A DNA stretch of 64,000 nt from Pseudolabrys sp. (GTDB taxonomy: Bacteria; Pseudomonadota; Alphaproteobacteria; Rhizobiales; Xanthobacteraceae): assembly GCA_026125895.1 (NCBI GenBank), contig JAHCKG010000001.1, forward strand, positions 434,001 through 498,000, in the 5' to 3' direction. The first letter of the stretch is position 1, and every line of letters starts with the position of its first letter. This document shows positions 1 to 6,738 of this stretch, piece after piece. The notes below the pieces were generated by a model that was not told the origin of the DNA, searched no databases, and worked only from the letters and a program-made list of their open reading frames with translations. Position numbers and translations under genes: made by a program.

Positions 1-269
1 GGTCATTCGCCGTCCCCCGTCCATGCGCGCCTGTTTGGTGGCGCTTTCGTGAGCAACATCGTGACGAGACTCGGAATGACTGGCAACGCGTTCGTGGCGC
101 GGCGACCACATCTACAACGCTTTCCCGCCACATAATTCGCCGCTGTGACTTGGCCGCCACAGCCGATGGAACTCGGCGATAACCGGGCGCTGTCGCCCAT
201 TACAAAGGAAACATTGGAGAAGCCGCGCGCCGATCGGCGCTGCTGCGCCGCAGCAATTCGGCCGGCGTG

Positions 270-1163
270 TCAGCGTTTTCTGAACGGCCAGGCGAGCTGC
301 TGGAGGAAGCCCGGGGGCATCTCTTCCTGGATGCCGATATCGACCGGCGGGCGATAATCGCGGGCGTTGTAGAACGTACCGAACACGTGGTCCCACAGCA
401 TGATGTTCTCGGAGTAGTTCTTGTTGCCCTCGCGCAGGTCCTTGCTGTGGTGCCAGCGGTGCAGCTCCGGCGTATTGAACCACCACGACAGCGGCCCGAA
501 CTTCATGTCGACGTTGCAATGCGTGAGCATGCCGACGAAGGCGGTGATGGCGGAGAGCCAGATCAGCACTTCCATCGGCGCCCCTAACGCCAGCAGGATC
601 GCCATGCCGATGGCGATGCTCTTGAAGCTGTCGACGAAATGGAAGCGCCCGGTGTTGACGATCCAGAGCCGCGTCACGCTGTGATGCACGGCGTGGAAGC
701 GCCACAGCCACGGCCATTCATGCGCGATGCGGTGCGCCCAATAGAGACCGAACTCGGCGGCGGCGATGGCGAGGCAGACCTGAATCCACATCGGCCAGCT
801 GCGCGGCCAGAGGCCATAGCCCGGCTCGGCCGCCGGCGTCACATAGGTCGAGATGCCGATGACGGCAGAGAAGATGACCGCCGCCTGCACCACGCCCTTG
901 CTCGTCAGCGTGTGGGCGATGTTGGCGAAGGTCTGGCCGTCATTCTCGTTCCACACGCGCTCGTGCGGCATCACCTGCTCCAGCGCGTAGAGGCACAGCG
1001 CCAGAATGAGATAGGCGATGTTGAAGAACAGCGCCGGCATGTCCACCGAGAAGCCGTAGGCCATGATGGCGGTGCAGATCGCCAAAAGGCCCGGCCAGGC
1101 GAGCCAGGCAATAGCGGTGCGGACGGGGCTGGTCGGCGCGGCGGGAAGGATCGAGTCGGACAT
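270..1163 (-). CDS. Sterol desaturase / fatty acid hydroxylase superfamily membrane protein
   Basis: A 297-residue integral membrane protein of the di-iron hydroxylase/desaturase superfamily. The three histidine clusters expected to bind the two irons are visible: HRIAH at residues 144-148, HAVHH at 157-161 and HRWHH at 235-239, with an extra His at about 215. Hydrophobic segments at about 15-40, 45-65, 90-110, 125-145 and 185-215 fit a multi-pass protein with the His boxes on the cytoplasmic side. Members hydroxylate or desaturate lipids such as sterols, carotenoids or fatty acids; the substrate cannot be read from the sequence. It stands alone, with no lipid genes beside it. The 269 bases between the window start and its stop codon show no convincing gene. 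Confidence 0.85.
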   Translation of the reverse strand: MSDSILPAAPTSPVRTAIAWLAWPGLLAICTAIMAYGFSVDMPALFFNIAYLILALCLYALEQVMPHERVWNENDGQTFANIAHTLTSKGVVQAAVIFSAVIGISTYVTPAAEPGYGLWPRSWPMWIQVCLAIAAAEFGLYWAHRIAHEWPWLWRFHAVHHSVTRLWIVNTGRFHFVDSFKSIAIGMAILLALGAPMEVLIWLSAITAFVGMLTHCNVDMKFGPLSWWFNTPELHRWHHSKDLREGNKNYSENIMLWDHVFGTFYNARDYRPPVDIGIQEEMPPGFLQQLAWPFRKR

Positions 1164-1233
1164 GGCGGGAATTTAGTGCGCGGCTCTTGGCAGCGCCAGA
1201 CTGTTCAGACTCCGCGGCGCCAAGACATATCCG

Positions 1234-1776
1234 TCAAGCCGCCGCGGCTAGCTTGGCTTCATATTCTTTGGCGCGTTGCTGCAGATCCCTGGACAGGTCG
1301 GTAGCCCCTCGGCCGATTGCTTCATTCGCGAACCGCACGATCTCGGCCTCGATGGCGACTTGCTTTTCGATCTTCTGATTTTCGAACATCCATCGAGCGA
1401 CTTCGGCCCAATCCCAGAGCGGGCTCCCCGAAGTCACCCGGGCGACCGGAGCAGGAAAATCCTTGCCTCGATCACCCTTGTGGTAGTGGGTCATTGCGCC
1501 GCGGGTCAAACCTGTTCGCGCCGATATCTCGGACAGGCTGACAAGAGGGTCTGGTTCGACGCGATCGACTTTCGCGCCGGCCCTGCTGACGGCTTGCACG
1601 GCGCTTGAAATCGCAGCCTCCAGCGAGTCGGCGCCACGCGTGAAATCAACGATTGTGTGTCCCTTCTGAAATGACACTGTCGCGTCGTCACATCCCGCAT
1701 CGAAAAAACGGGCTTCAAAATCGTCCGCCTGAGGATCAAGTCCGGAAGCGACGATACTGAATTCAAACTTCTTCAT
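1234..1776 (-). CDS. Helix-turn-helix protein, putative antitoxin/repressor of a two-gene unit
   Basis: A 180-residue soluble protein. A helix-turn-helix is predicted at residues 78-100 (LVSLSEIAR-like start, then TGLTRGAMTHY), followed by a Trp-rich segment (PLWDWAEVARWM, 119-130) typical of AlpA/MerR-like DNA readers, and a charged helical C-terminus. The start was placed at MKKFEF because that ATG lies inside the last codons of the upstream gene, giving a translationally coupled overlap; the frame stays open further upstream, to 1836. From memory, similar proteins follow small HicA-like proteins, so an antitoxin or autoregulator role is inferred. No function has been demonstrated from this sequence. 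Confidence 0.6.
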   Translation of the reverse strand: MKKFEFSIVASGLDPQADDFEARFFDAGCDDATVSFQKGHTIVDFTRGADSLEAAISSAVQAVSRAGAKVDRVEPDPLVSLSEISARTGLTRGAMTHYHKGDRGKDFPAPVARVTSGSPLWDWAEVARWMFENQKIEKQVAIEAEIVRFANEAIGRGATDLSRDLQQRAKEYEAKLAAAA

Positions 1777-2011
1777 CGGATGCCTTCGGATTTTGATGCG
1801 GGCAGCGATCCACGGCTCGCTTGATGTTCTTGGCATGATCGCCGGCGTCTCGCGGCGTGCTGAAAACTCCGACCTGTCAACCGTCGCGATCGGCGTGAGG
1901 ACAATAAAGTCGACCCCAATGACCCTGCTTCTGCCAACGCCAGTTCCTGGATTCAGCGTATGCGACGGCCTCTTCGACCTCTTTTTTGGGATGACGAGGC
2001 CTATCAGCCAT
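1763..2011 (-). pseudogene. Small HicA-like protein interrupted by an in-frame UGA (possible toxin)
   Basis: Reading from the ATG at 2011 gives MADRPRHPKKEVEEAVAYAE, then WGRLYCPHADRDG, then a UGA at codon 45 (1879-1877). The same frame continues with QVGVFSTPRDAGDHAKNIKR and AVDRCPHQ, and stops inside the start of the next gene. Both sides of the UGA look like one conserved small protein family of about 82 residues (recalled, HicA-like). In family members I recall, a Cys stands where the UGA is, so a single TGC/TGT to TGA change would explain it. No clear SECIS-like hairpin follows, so a nonsense mutation is more likely than recoding. A sequencing error is also possible. The coupled overlap with the helix-turn-helix gene is intact. 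Confidence 0.6.
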
Positions 2012-2029
2012 CTACTTTACCCCATTTAG

Positions 2030-2059
2030 TAATAGTGTAAACAGATGTCAACACTATTA
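2030..2059 (-). promoter_or_regulatory. Inverted repeat around a -35 box, candidate operator of the two-gene unit
   Basis: A perfect 8-bp inverted repeat, TAATAGTG (2030-2037) and CACTATTA (2052-2059), is separated by 14 bases. The spacer holds TTGACA on the minus strand (2051-2046), a consensus -35 hexamer reading toward the gene starting at 2011. The flanking DNA (about 2030-2130) is much more AT-rich than its surroundings. Autoregulation by the helix-turn-helix protein encoded downstream is inferred from position. Confidence 0.5.
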
Positions 2060-2199
2060 ACTCCGTCTCCGTTGCGACGCGGTTAATGGTCTAAGTATCT
2101 GATCATAAAACTATATCTAAGAGTACTTGATTGTCTCGCCAGGCACAACCACAAGGCGAGGCGGGCGAAGGGCTGGAGCGGTCATCGACAGACCGGCCC

Positions 2200-2940
2200 C
2201 TACACCAGCCCGCTCTCCCGCCGCTCGAACACCTGCGCCACGAACTGCGGGTAGAGGCTCGCCAGCTGCGGCGCCACTTTCTCCCGCATCAGCCTGAGCG
2301 TCTCGTCGCTCGGCGCCGGGGTCTGCGGCACAGTCTCCGGCCGGTCGAAGTCGAAGCCGGTGTGCTCGATCACCTCCTCGACCGTATGGCCGGGGTGCAC
2401 GCTCAGAAGCGTGAAGCGGCCATTGGCGAAGGAGAACAGGCAGCGGTTGGTGATCAGCGCGACCGGGCCGCCGGTGCGGTGGACGTTCGGCTCGCTCATG
2501 CCCGCCGCGCTGATGAAATCGACCTTGGGCACGAGCGTGCGGCGCGAATGCTCGGTGCGGAACAGGATCACCTTCGGCACGACGTAATAGAGATAGGCCG
2601 AGCCGTAGGAGCCGGGAAAGCGCACCTTGGGATGATCATGCGCGCCGATCTCGACGAGGTTGATGTTGCCCTGCCCGTCGATCTGGCCGCCCGACAGGAA
2701 GAACACGTCGATGCGGCCCTGCCCGGCGCAGTCGAACAGCTCGCGGCCGCCGTCGGTCCAGAACGTGTTCTTCGAACTGCCGAGCAGCGACACATAGGGC
2801 CGGCCTTTCCCGCGCTCGCGCGCCAAGAGCGCCGCGGTCGCCGGAATCGGCGAGGCATTGCCGACGGCGACGTGACGCACGTCGCCGATGTAGTTGGCGA
2901 TCTGGTCGGCGAGCAGTTCTTCGGGGAGGAAGTCGGTCAT
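2200..2940 (-). CDS. CoA transferase family I, beta-type subunit (IpdB-like)
   Basis: A 246-residue protein of the CoA-transferase beta fold, the partner of the alpha subunit at 3045-3872. Recognisable segments are the N-terminal DVRHVAVGNASPIPATAALL, the glycine-rich FFLSGGQIDGQGNINLVEIG (about 80-100) and the LSVHPGHTVEEV stretch near the C-terminus. The SENG/ESG-type motif that carries the catalytic glutamate in acetoacetate and succinyl-CoA transferases is not visible. That resembles IpdB-type enzymes, which hydrolyse a ring-CoA thioester instead of transferring CoA. GTG-ATG-ATG codons stand in a row at the 5' end; MTDFL was chosen as the best spaced behind AAAGAG. The substrate is unknown. 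Confidence 0.75.
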   Translation of the reverse strand: MTDFLPEELLADQIANYIGDVRHVAVGNASPIPATAALLARERGKGRPYVSLLGSSKNTFWTDGGRELFDCAGQGRIDVFFLSGGQIDGQGNINLVEIGAHDHPKVRFPGSYGSAYLYYVVPKVILFRTEHSRRTLVPKVDFISAAGMSEPNVHRTGGPVALITNRCLFSFANGRFTLLSVHPGHTVEEVIEHTGFDFDRPETVPQTPAPSDETLRLMREKVAPQLASLYPQFVAQVFERRESGLV

Positions 2941-2956
2941 CATCACTCTTTGCTTT

Positions 2957-3040
2957 GTCGCCCCCGCGAAGGCGGGGGCCCATAACCCCTGCGCTATCGA
3001 GAGGTCACGGCGTATGGGTCCCCGCCTTCGCGGGGACGAC
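2957..3040. repeat. Bipartite palindromic repeat between the CoA transferase subunit genes
   Basis: Two GC-rich hairpins (CCCCCGCGAAGGCGGGGG and CCCCGCCTTCGCGGGG) flank a spacer, and the outer ends also pair (GTCG with CGAC, CCCATA with TATGGG). It fills nearly the whole gap between the alpha and beta subunit genes. The same layout occurs at 14180-14263 and 62073-62162, with a half copy at 6651-6682. This is a REP-type dispersed element. Confidence 0.8.
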
Positions 3041-3044
3041 GAGT

Positions 3045-3872
3045 TCAGGCGGTCTGCTTCGCGTCGACATACTTCGCGACATACTCCCTAAACCCCTCCT
3101 CGCTCGCCGCCATCTGCGCATACAGCTTGAGGTGCTCGATGTCCGCCTTGTAGGTGTCCGGCAGCGGCAGCGGCCAGGCGCCGTTCTCGGCGACCGCGAT
3201 GGCATCGACATAGAAACCCGGCAGCGTGCCCGCGGCGTAAAGCGGATCGTCGAGCAGATTGCGCTTTTCGATCTTCTCGACGGTGACGACGGTGCGCCTC
3301 GCGGCATGCGCCATGGTGACGAGTTCGCGCTGGCGGCCGATCCAGACATTGCCGTGCTCGTCGGCCAGCGGCGCATGAAACAGCGCGACGTCCGGCGTGA
3401 TCGCGGGCAGGAGCACGATCGGATCGGCTTGATTGGATCCTTGGCCGAACGGTGAATCGATCACCTTCCAGTCGTCGCGGTATTTGAGCACGTCGGAGCC
3501 GATCAGACCGCGCAGCGGCATGAATGGTACGCCCTTCTCCGCCGCCTGCAATGCGGCGTGCAGCGCCGGACAGGTGGCGTCCTTCATCTTGATGGCGCCC
3601 TTGAGCACCGCCTGCGTAAAGCGCGGCGCCGGCCCGAGTTCGCCGAGGCTGACGGCGCTGGTCTCCAGCGTCGCCACGCAGCCGGCGCCGATCAGCATGT
3701 CCGCCTGCATCGACGAGGTCGGCAGCGCCACGAGGTGCAGGTTCCTGATGCCGCGGCGGATCAGCGCCCGCGTCGCCGCCATCGGCACGCCGCAGACCTC
3801 GCGCGGCACCACCAGCATGATGCCGTCGGTAATGGCCGACAGCGCGTCGTCGAGGGGTTGCACGAGAGACAT
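3045..3872 (-). CDS. CoA transferase family I, alpha-type subunit (IpdA-like)
   Basis: A 275-residue alpha-fold subunit. Family signs are VPREVCGVPMAATRALI near residues 23-39, then RNLHLVALPTSSMQADMLIG with its nucleotide-binding-like glycines, and the LPAITPDVALFHAPLADEHG segment in the middle that is typical of these subunits. It precedes the beta subunit gene in the same direction, with only a palindromic repeat between them, so the two should form one heteromeric enzyme acting on an acyl- or ring-CoA. The pathway is not evident from the neighbours. The gene is divergent from the MetF-like gene, and an inverted repeat lies between them. Confidence 0.75.
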   Translation of the reverse strand: MSLVQPLDDALSAITDGIMLVVPREVCGVPMAATRALIRRGIRNLHLVALPTSSMQADMLIGAGCVATLETSAVSLGELGPAPRFTQAVLKGAIKMKDATCPALHAALQAAEKGVPFMPLRGLIGSDVLKYRDDWKVIDSPFGQGSNQADPIVLLPAITPDVALFHAPLADEHGNVWIGRQRELVTMAHAARRTVVTVEKIEKRNLLDDPLYAAGTLPGFYVDAIAVAENGAWPLPLPDTYKADIEHLKLYAQMAASEEGFREYVAKYVDAKQTA

Positions 3873-3929
3873 CGCCGGCTCCTGCCCACTGCGCCGCGGC
3901 CCATCGCGTGGGCCGCCGCTTAAAAGTCA

Positions 3930-3963
3930 TGGCAACCTTGCGATTGCCAAGTCCATCTTGCCA
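3930..3963. promoter_or_regulatory. Operator-like repeats between divergent CoA transferase and MetF-like genes
   Basis: TGGCAA (3930-3935) and TTGCCA (3944-3949) form a perfect 6-bp inverted repeat with an 8-base spacer, and a third TTGCCA lies at 3958-3963. The outer pair extends to CATGGCAA/TTGCCATG. The sites sit in a 90-base divergent promoter region. No regulator gene is adjacent, so the binding protein is unknown. Confidence 0.35.
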
Positions 3964-4904
3964 TGTCCAATGAATTCTGCGACGCCGTCAGCCGCATGAC
4001 CACCTTGCAGCAGAAGCTCGCCGCCGGCCGTTTCGTCATCACCGCGGAGATCACGCCGCCGGTGTCGTTCGACCGCGCCGATCTCATCGCCAAGGCGGCG
4101 CCGCTCAAGGGCCTGGCCGACGCGGTCAACGTCACCGACGGCGCCGGCGCCCGCCCGCACATGGGCGCGCTGTCGGCGGCGGCGATCCTCAAACAGGAAG
4201 GCATCGAGCCGATCCTCCAGCTCACCTGCCGCGACCGCAACCGCATCGCGCTGCAGAGCGAATTGATGGGCGCGGCGGCGAGCGGCGTCGACAACTTGCT
4301 GATCCTGCGCGGCGACGATCCGTCGGCCGGCGACCAGCCCGACGCCAAGCCGGTGTTCGATCTCGACGCGAGGGGCCTGCTCGAGACCGCACGCCGCCTG
4401 CGCGATGCCCATGAACTGCCGAGCGGCCGCAAGGTCGCCGGCACCGCCCGCTTCCTGCTCGGCGCCGCCGACTCCCCGATCGACCCGCCGGCCGGCTGGG
4501 AGCCCAAGGGCCTCGCCGCCAAGGTCGCCGCCGGCGCGCAGTTCGCGCAGACCCAGTTCTGCATGGATGCCGGCATCGTGCAGCGCTACATGGCGCGGCT
4601 CGCCGAGCACGGGATCGCCGACAAGCTCAAGGTCATTATCGGCATCGCGCCGCTGCGTTCGGCGAAGTCGGCGCGCTGGATGAAGGACAAGCTCTACGGC
4701 ACCATCATCCCCGACGCCATCGTCGAGCGCCTCGACCGGGCCGCCGACCCGGCCGCCGAGGGCCGCGCCATCGCCGTCGACCTGATCGGCGACCTTGCCG
4801 CCCTTGCCGGTGTTGCCGGTGTTCACATCATGGCGCCGAACAACGACGAGGCGGTGCCGGACGTCATCCGCGCCGCCCGCGCGAGCGTGAAACGGCTGGC
4901 CTGA
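3963..4904 (+). CDS. Methylenetetrahydrofolate reductase-family protein (MetF-like)
   Basis: A 313-residue TIM-barrel flavoprotein of the MetF family, which reduces methylenetetrahydrofolate to methyltetrahydrofolate. Family stretches are FVITAEITPPVSFDR (about 25-38), ADAVNVTDGAGARPHM (52-67), EPILQLTCRDRNRIALQSEL (81-100) with the DNLLILRGDDP segment after it, and AQTQFCMDA (about 193-201). It is close to the usual length for a catalytic domain. It stands apart from methionine genes, so it may serve a side pathway of one-carbon metabolism. The start is uncertain: the ATG at 3963 has no good ribosome site and overlaps a putative operator, while an in-frame ATG at 3996 (MTTLQQKL) is a reasonable alternative. 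Confidence 0.75.
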   Translation: MSNEFCDAVSRMTTLQQKLAAGRFVITAEITPPVSFDRADLIAKAAPLKGLADAVNVTDGAGARPHMGALSAAAILKQEGIEPILQLTCRDRNRIALQSELMGAAASGVDNLLILRGDDPSAGDQPDAKPVFDLDARGLLETARRLRDAHELPSGRKVAGTARFLLGAADSPIDPPAGWEPKGLAAKVAAGAQFAQTQFCMDAGIVQRYMARLAEHGIADKLKVIIGIAPLRSAKSARWMKDKLYGTIIPDAIVERLDRAADPAAEGRAIAVDLIGDLAALAGVAGVHIMAPNNDEAVPDVIRAARASVKRLA

Positions 4905-5004
4905 CGGCGCGCCGGCGCTCTTGCTCGCCGCCTTGCGCCATCGCATAGTCCCGCCCCTCGCCCTTTCGGCCAGACAACAAATTGAATTCCAGGGAGATCG
5001 TCTT

Positions 5005-5859
5005 ATGAAGCTCGTCCGCTACGGCGCCGCCGGCCGCGAAAAACCCGGCATCATCGGCGAGGACGGCAAGATCCGCGACCTGTCGCGCGTCGTGAAGGAC
5101 ATCGACGGCGCCATGCTCGCCTCGGGCGGTCTCGCCAAGATCAAGAAGCTGAACCTTTCCCGCATGAAGCCGGTCGCCGGCAAGCCGCGCCTCGGCCCCT
5201 GCCTCGGCAACGTCAAGAACTTCGTCGCCATCGGGCTCAACTACTCCGACCACGCCGCCGAAGCCGGCCTGCCGGTGCCGAAGGAGCCGGTGATCTTCTG
5301 GAAGCACACCTCGTCGATCTGCGGCCCGAACGACGACACCATCATCCCGAAGGAATCGCTCAAGCTCGACTGGGAAATCGAACTCGGCATCGTCATCGGC
5401 AAGCGCGCGCGCTATCTCGACAAGGCGAAAGCCAAGGACGCCATCGCCGGCTACTTCCTCGCCAACGACGTCTCCGAGCGCAACTTCCAGATCGAGCGCT
5501 CCGGCGGCCAGTGGGGCAAGGGCAAGAGCTGCGAGACCTTCGGGCCGATCGGCCCGTGGTTCGTCACCAAGGACGAACTGAAGAACGCGCAGAACCTCAA
5601 CATGTGGCTCGACGTCAACGGCGAATCCCGCCAGCGCGGCAACACCAAGACCATGGTGTTCGATTGCGAGTTCATCGTCTGGTACTGCTCGCAGATGTTC
5701 GTGCTCGAGCCGGGCGACATCATCATCACCGGCACGCCGCCGGGCGTCGGCCTCGGCATGAAGCCGAACCCGCAGTTCCTCAAGGCGGGCGACGTCGTCA
5801 CCCTCGGCATCGACGGCCTCGGCGAGCAGAAGCAGAAGATCGTCGCGTTTAAGAAGTGA
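5005..5859 (+). CDS. Fumarylacetoacetate hydrolase-family protein
   Basis: A 284-residue enzyme of the FAH superfamily, which hydrolyses or isomerises beta-diketo acids and related products of aromatic and sugar-acid breakdown. The N-terminal domain (MKLVRYG to about 65) precedes the catalytic core. The core has the metal-binding carboxylates in DWEIELGIVIG (about 122-132), the FLANDVSERNFQIERSGGQW segment and the C-terminal GDIIITGTPPGVG (about 235-247). The start is well supported by AGGGAGA upstream of the ATG at 5005. The gene is followed by a long palindromic repeat and a strong terminator. Its last 105 bases recur, degenerate, at 6533-6637. The substrate is not known. Confidence 0.85.
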   Translation: MKLVRYGAAGREKPGIIGEDGKIRDLSRVVKDIDGAMLASGGLAKIKKLNLSRMKPVAGKPRLGPCLGNVKNFVAIGLNYSDHAAEAGLPVPKEPVIFWKHTSSICGPNDDTIIPKESLKLDWEIELGIVIGKRARYLDKAKAKDAIAGYFLANDVSERNFQIERSGGQWGKGKSCETFGPIGPWFVTKDELKNAQNLNMWLDVNGESRQRGNTKTMVFDCEFIVWYCSQMFVLEPGDIIITGTPPGVGLGMKPNPQFLKAGDVVTLGIDGLGEQKQKIVAFKK

Positions 5860-5865
5860 CTCTTC

Positions 5866-5970
5866 TCCCCTCCCCCTTGTGGGGAGGGGTCGGGGGTGGG
5901 GGTCGTTGCTGATCGCAATCACCCCCACCCCGACAGCTTCGCTGTCGACCCTCCCCACAAGGGGGAGGGT
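5866..5970. repeat. Long imperfect palindrome with CCCTCCCC arms (dispersed repeat)
   Basis: Arms rich in CCCTCCCC/GGGGAGGG and GGGGTGGGGG pair across a short centre. A nested hairpin, CGACAGCTTCGCTGTCG, lies in the right arm. It sits between the stop codon of the FAH-family gene and its terminator. A related element is embedded in the gene at 8042-8905. It is a REP-like element of a type common in Hyphomicrobiales (recalled). Confidence 0.75.
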
Positions 5971-5984
5971 AAGAAAGAAAAAAC

Positions 5985-6014
5985 AAAACCCCGGGCGATG
6001 AGCCCGGGGTTTTT
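5985..6014 (+). terminator. Rho-independent terminator after the FAH-family gene
   Basis: A 12-bp perfect stem (AAAACCCCGGGC with GCCCGGGGTTTT), a GATGA loop and a T run. An identical stem-loop is present at 6692-6721. Confidence 0.85.
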
Positions 6015-6128
6015 GCATGCGGAGCAGACACCGGAATGTTGACCCATCTCAAGGGCCCGCCCGGCGAAATCGTCAGACTTGCAATAGAAGGAAAACGTGA
6101 CCGGCGCGGCCGGACCCGGAGAGCCACC

Positions 6129-6539
6129 ATGCTCGAATACGACGTCGTCGCAAAGCGCATCGATGCACACGGCAGCGCGGCCCACTGTAAGGACGCCGAG
6201 ATCATCCTCGACACCGACGTCAACGGCCGCGCGGACGCTTTCAATCCGGCCGAGTTATTGCTCGCCGCCATCGCCGCTTGCATGATCAAGGGCATCGAGC
6301 GCATCGCACCGATGACTCATTTCACGTATCGAGGCGTACAGGTTCGCCTGCATGGCGTGCGGCAGGACTCGCCGCCCTTCATGGCGTCGATCAGCTACGA
6401 GCTGATCGTCGATACCGATGAGGACGATCGCCGGCTCGAGTTGATGCACACCAATGTGCGGAAGTACGGCACTGTCTCGAACACCGTGGCGGCGGCGACC
6501 AAGCTCGAAGGCCGGATCGTTCGCGCCAGCAAGGCATGA
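6129..6539 (+). CDS. OsmC family protein
   Basis: A 136-residue protein of the OsmC/Ohr-like family, whose members act as peroxidases or bind small molecules. The family core FNPAELLLAAIAACMIKGIER (about 38-58) holds one conserved Cys. The rest follows the OsmC beta-alpha pattern, ending KYGTVSNTVAAATKLEGRI. GGAGAG just upstream supports the ATG at 6129 over earlier in-frame starts. The stop codon lies in GGCATGAAG, which is the beginning of the duplicated FAH fragment, so the very end of this gene was made at the duplication junction. It lies between two copies of the FAH 3' end. Confidence 0.8.
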   Translation: MLEYDVVAKRIDAHGSAAHCKDAEIILDTDVNGRADAFNPAELLLAAIAACMIKGIERIAPMTHFTYRGVQVRLHGVRQDSPPFMASISYELIVDTDEDDRRLELMHTNVRKYGTVSNTVAAATKLEGRIVRASKA

Positions 6540-6637
6540 AGCCGACCCCCGCAGTTCCTCAAAGCCGCGACGTCGTCACCCTCGGCATCGACGGCCTCGG
6601 CGAGCAGAAGCAGAAGATCGTCGCGTTCAAGAAGTGA
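6533..6637 (+). pseudogene. Duplicated 3' fragment of the FAH-family gene
   Basis: These 105 bases match 5755-5859 almost base for base at a constant offset of 778. One inserted and one deleted base shift the frame between about 6546 and 6563, and a few substitutions are seen. The copy includes the original stop codon and is followed, after a half palindromic repeat (6651-6682), by the same terminator stem-loop as the original. It has no start and cannot be functional. Confidence 0.85.
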
Positions 6638-6691
6638 CCGGCGCATAGCGCCGGTCATCCCCGCGCAGGCGGGGATCCAGCACTTAGATGC

Positions 6692-6721
6692 AAAACCCCG
6701 GGCGATGAGCCCGGGGTTTTT
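6692..6721. terminator. Second copy of the terminator hairpin, bidirectional
   Basis: The same 12-bp stem and GATGA loop as at 5985-6014, with T runs on both strands. It separates osmC (plus strand) from the converging terminase gene (minus strand) and can serve both. Confidence 0.8.
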
Positions 6722-6738
6722 GTTGGCGTCGCCCCCCC

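Noticed and set aside
1-269. Short open frames at the window start
   Set aside because: None has a ribosome site or recognisable domain; I see no supportable gene there.
1763-2011. Selenocysteine codon at the in-frame UGA
   Set aside because: No clear hairpin follows the UGA at the expected distance, and a single-base nonsense change is simpler. Kept only as a minor alternative.
5866-5970. Repeated GC-rich units considered as a CRISPR array
   Set aside because: There are only two palindromic arms, with no regular unique spacers and no cas genes.
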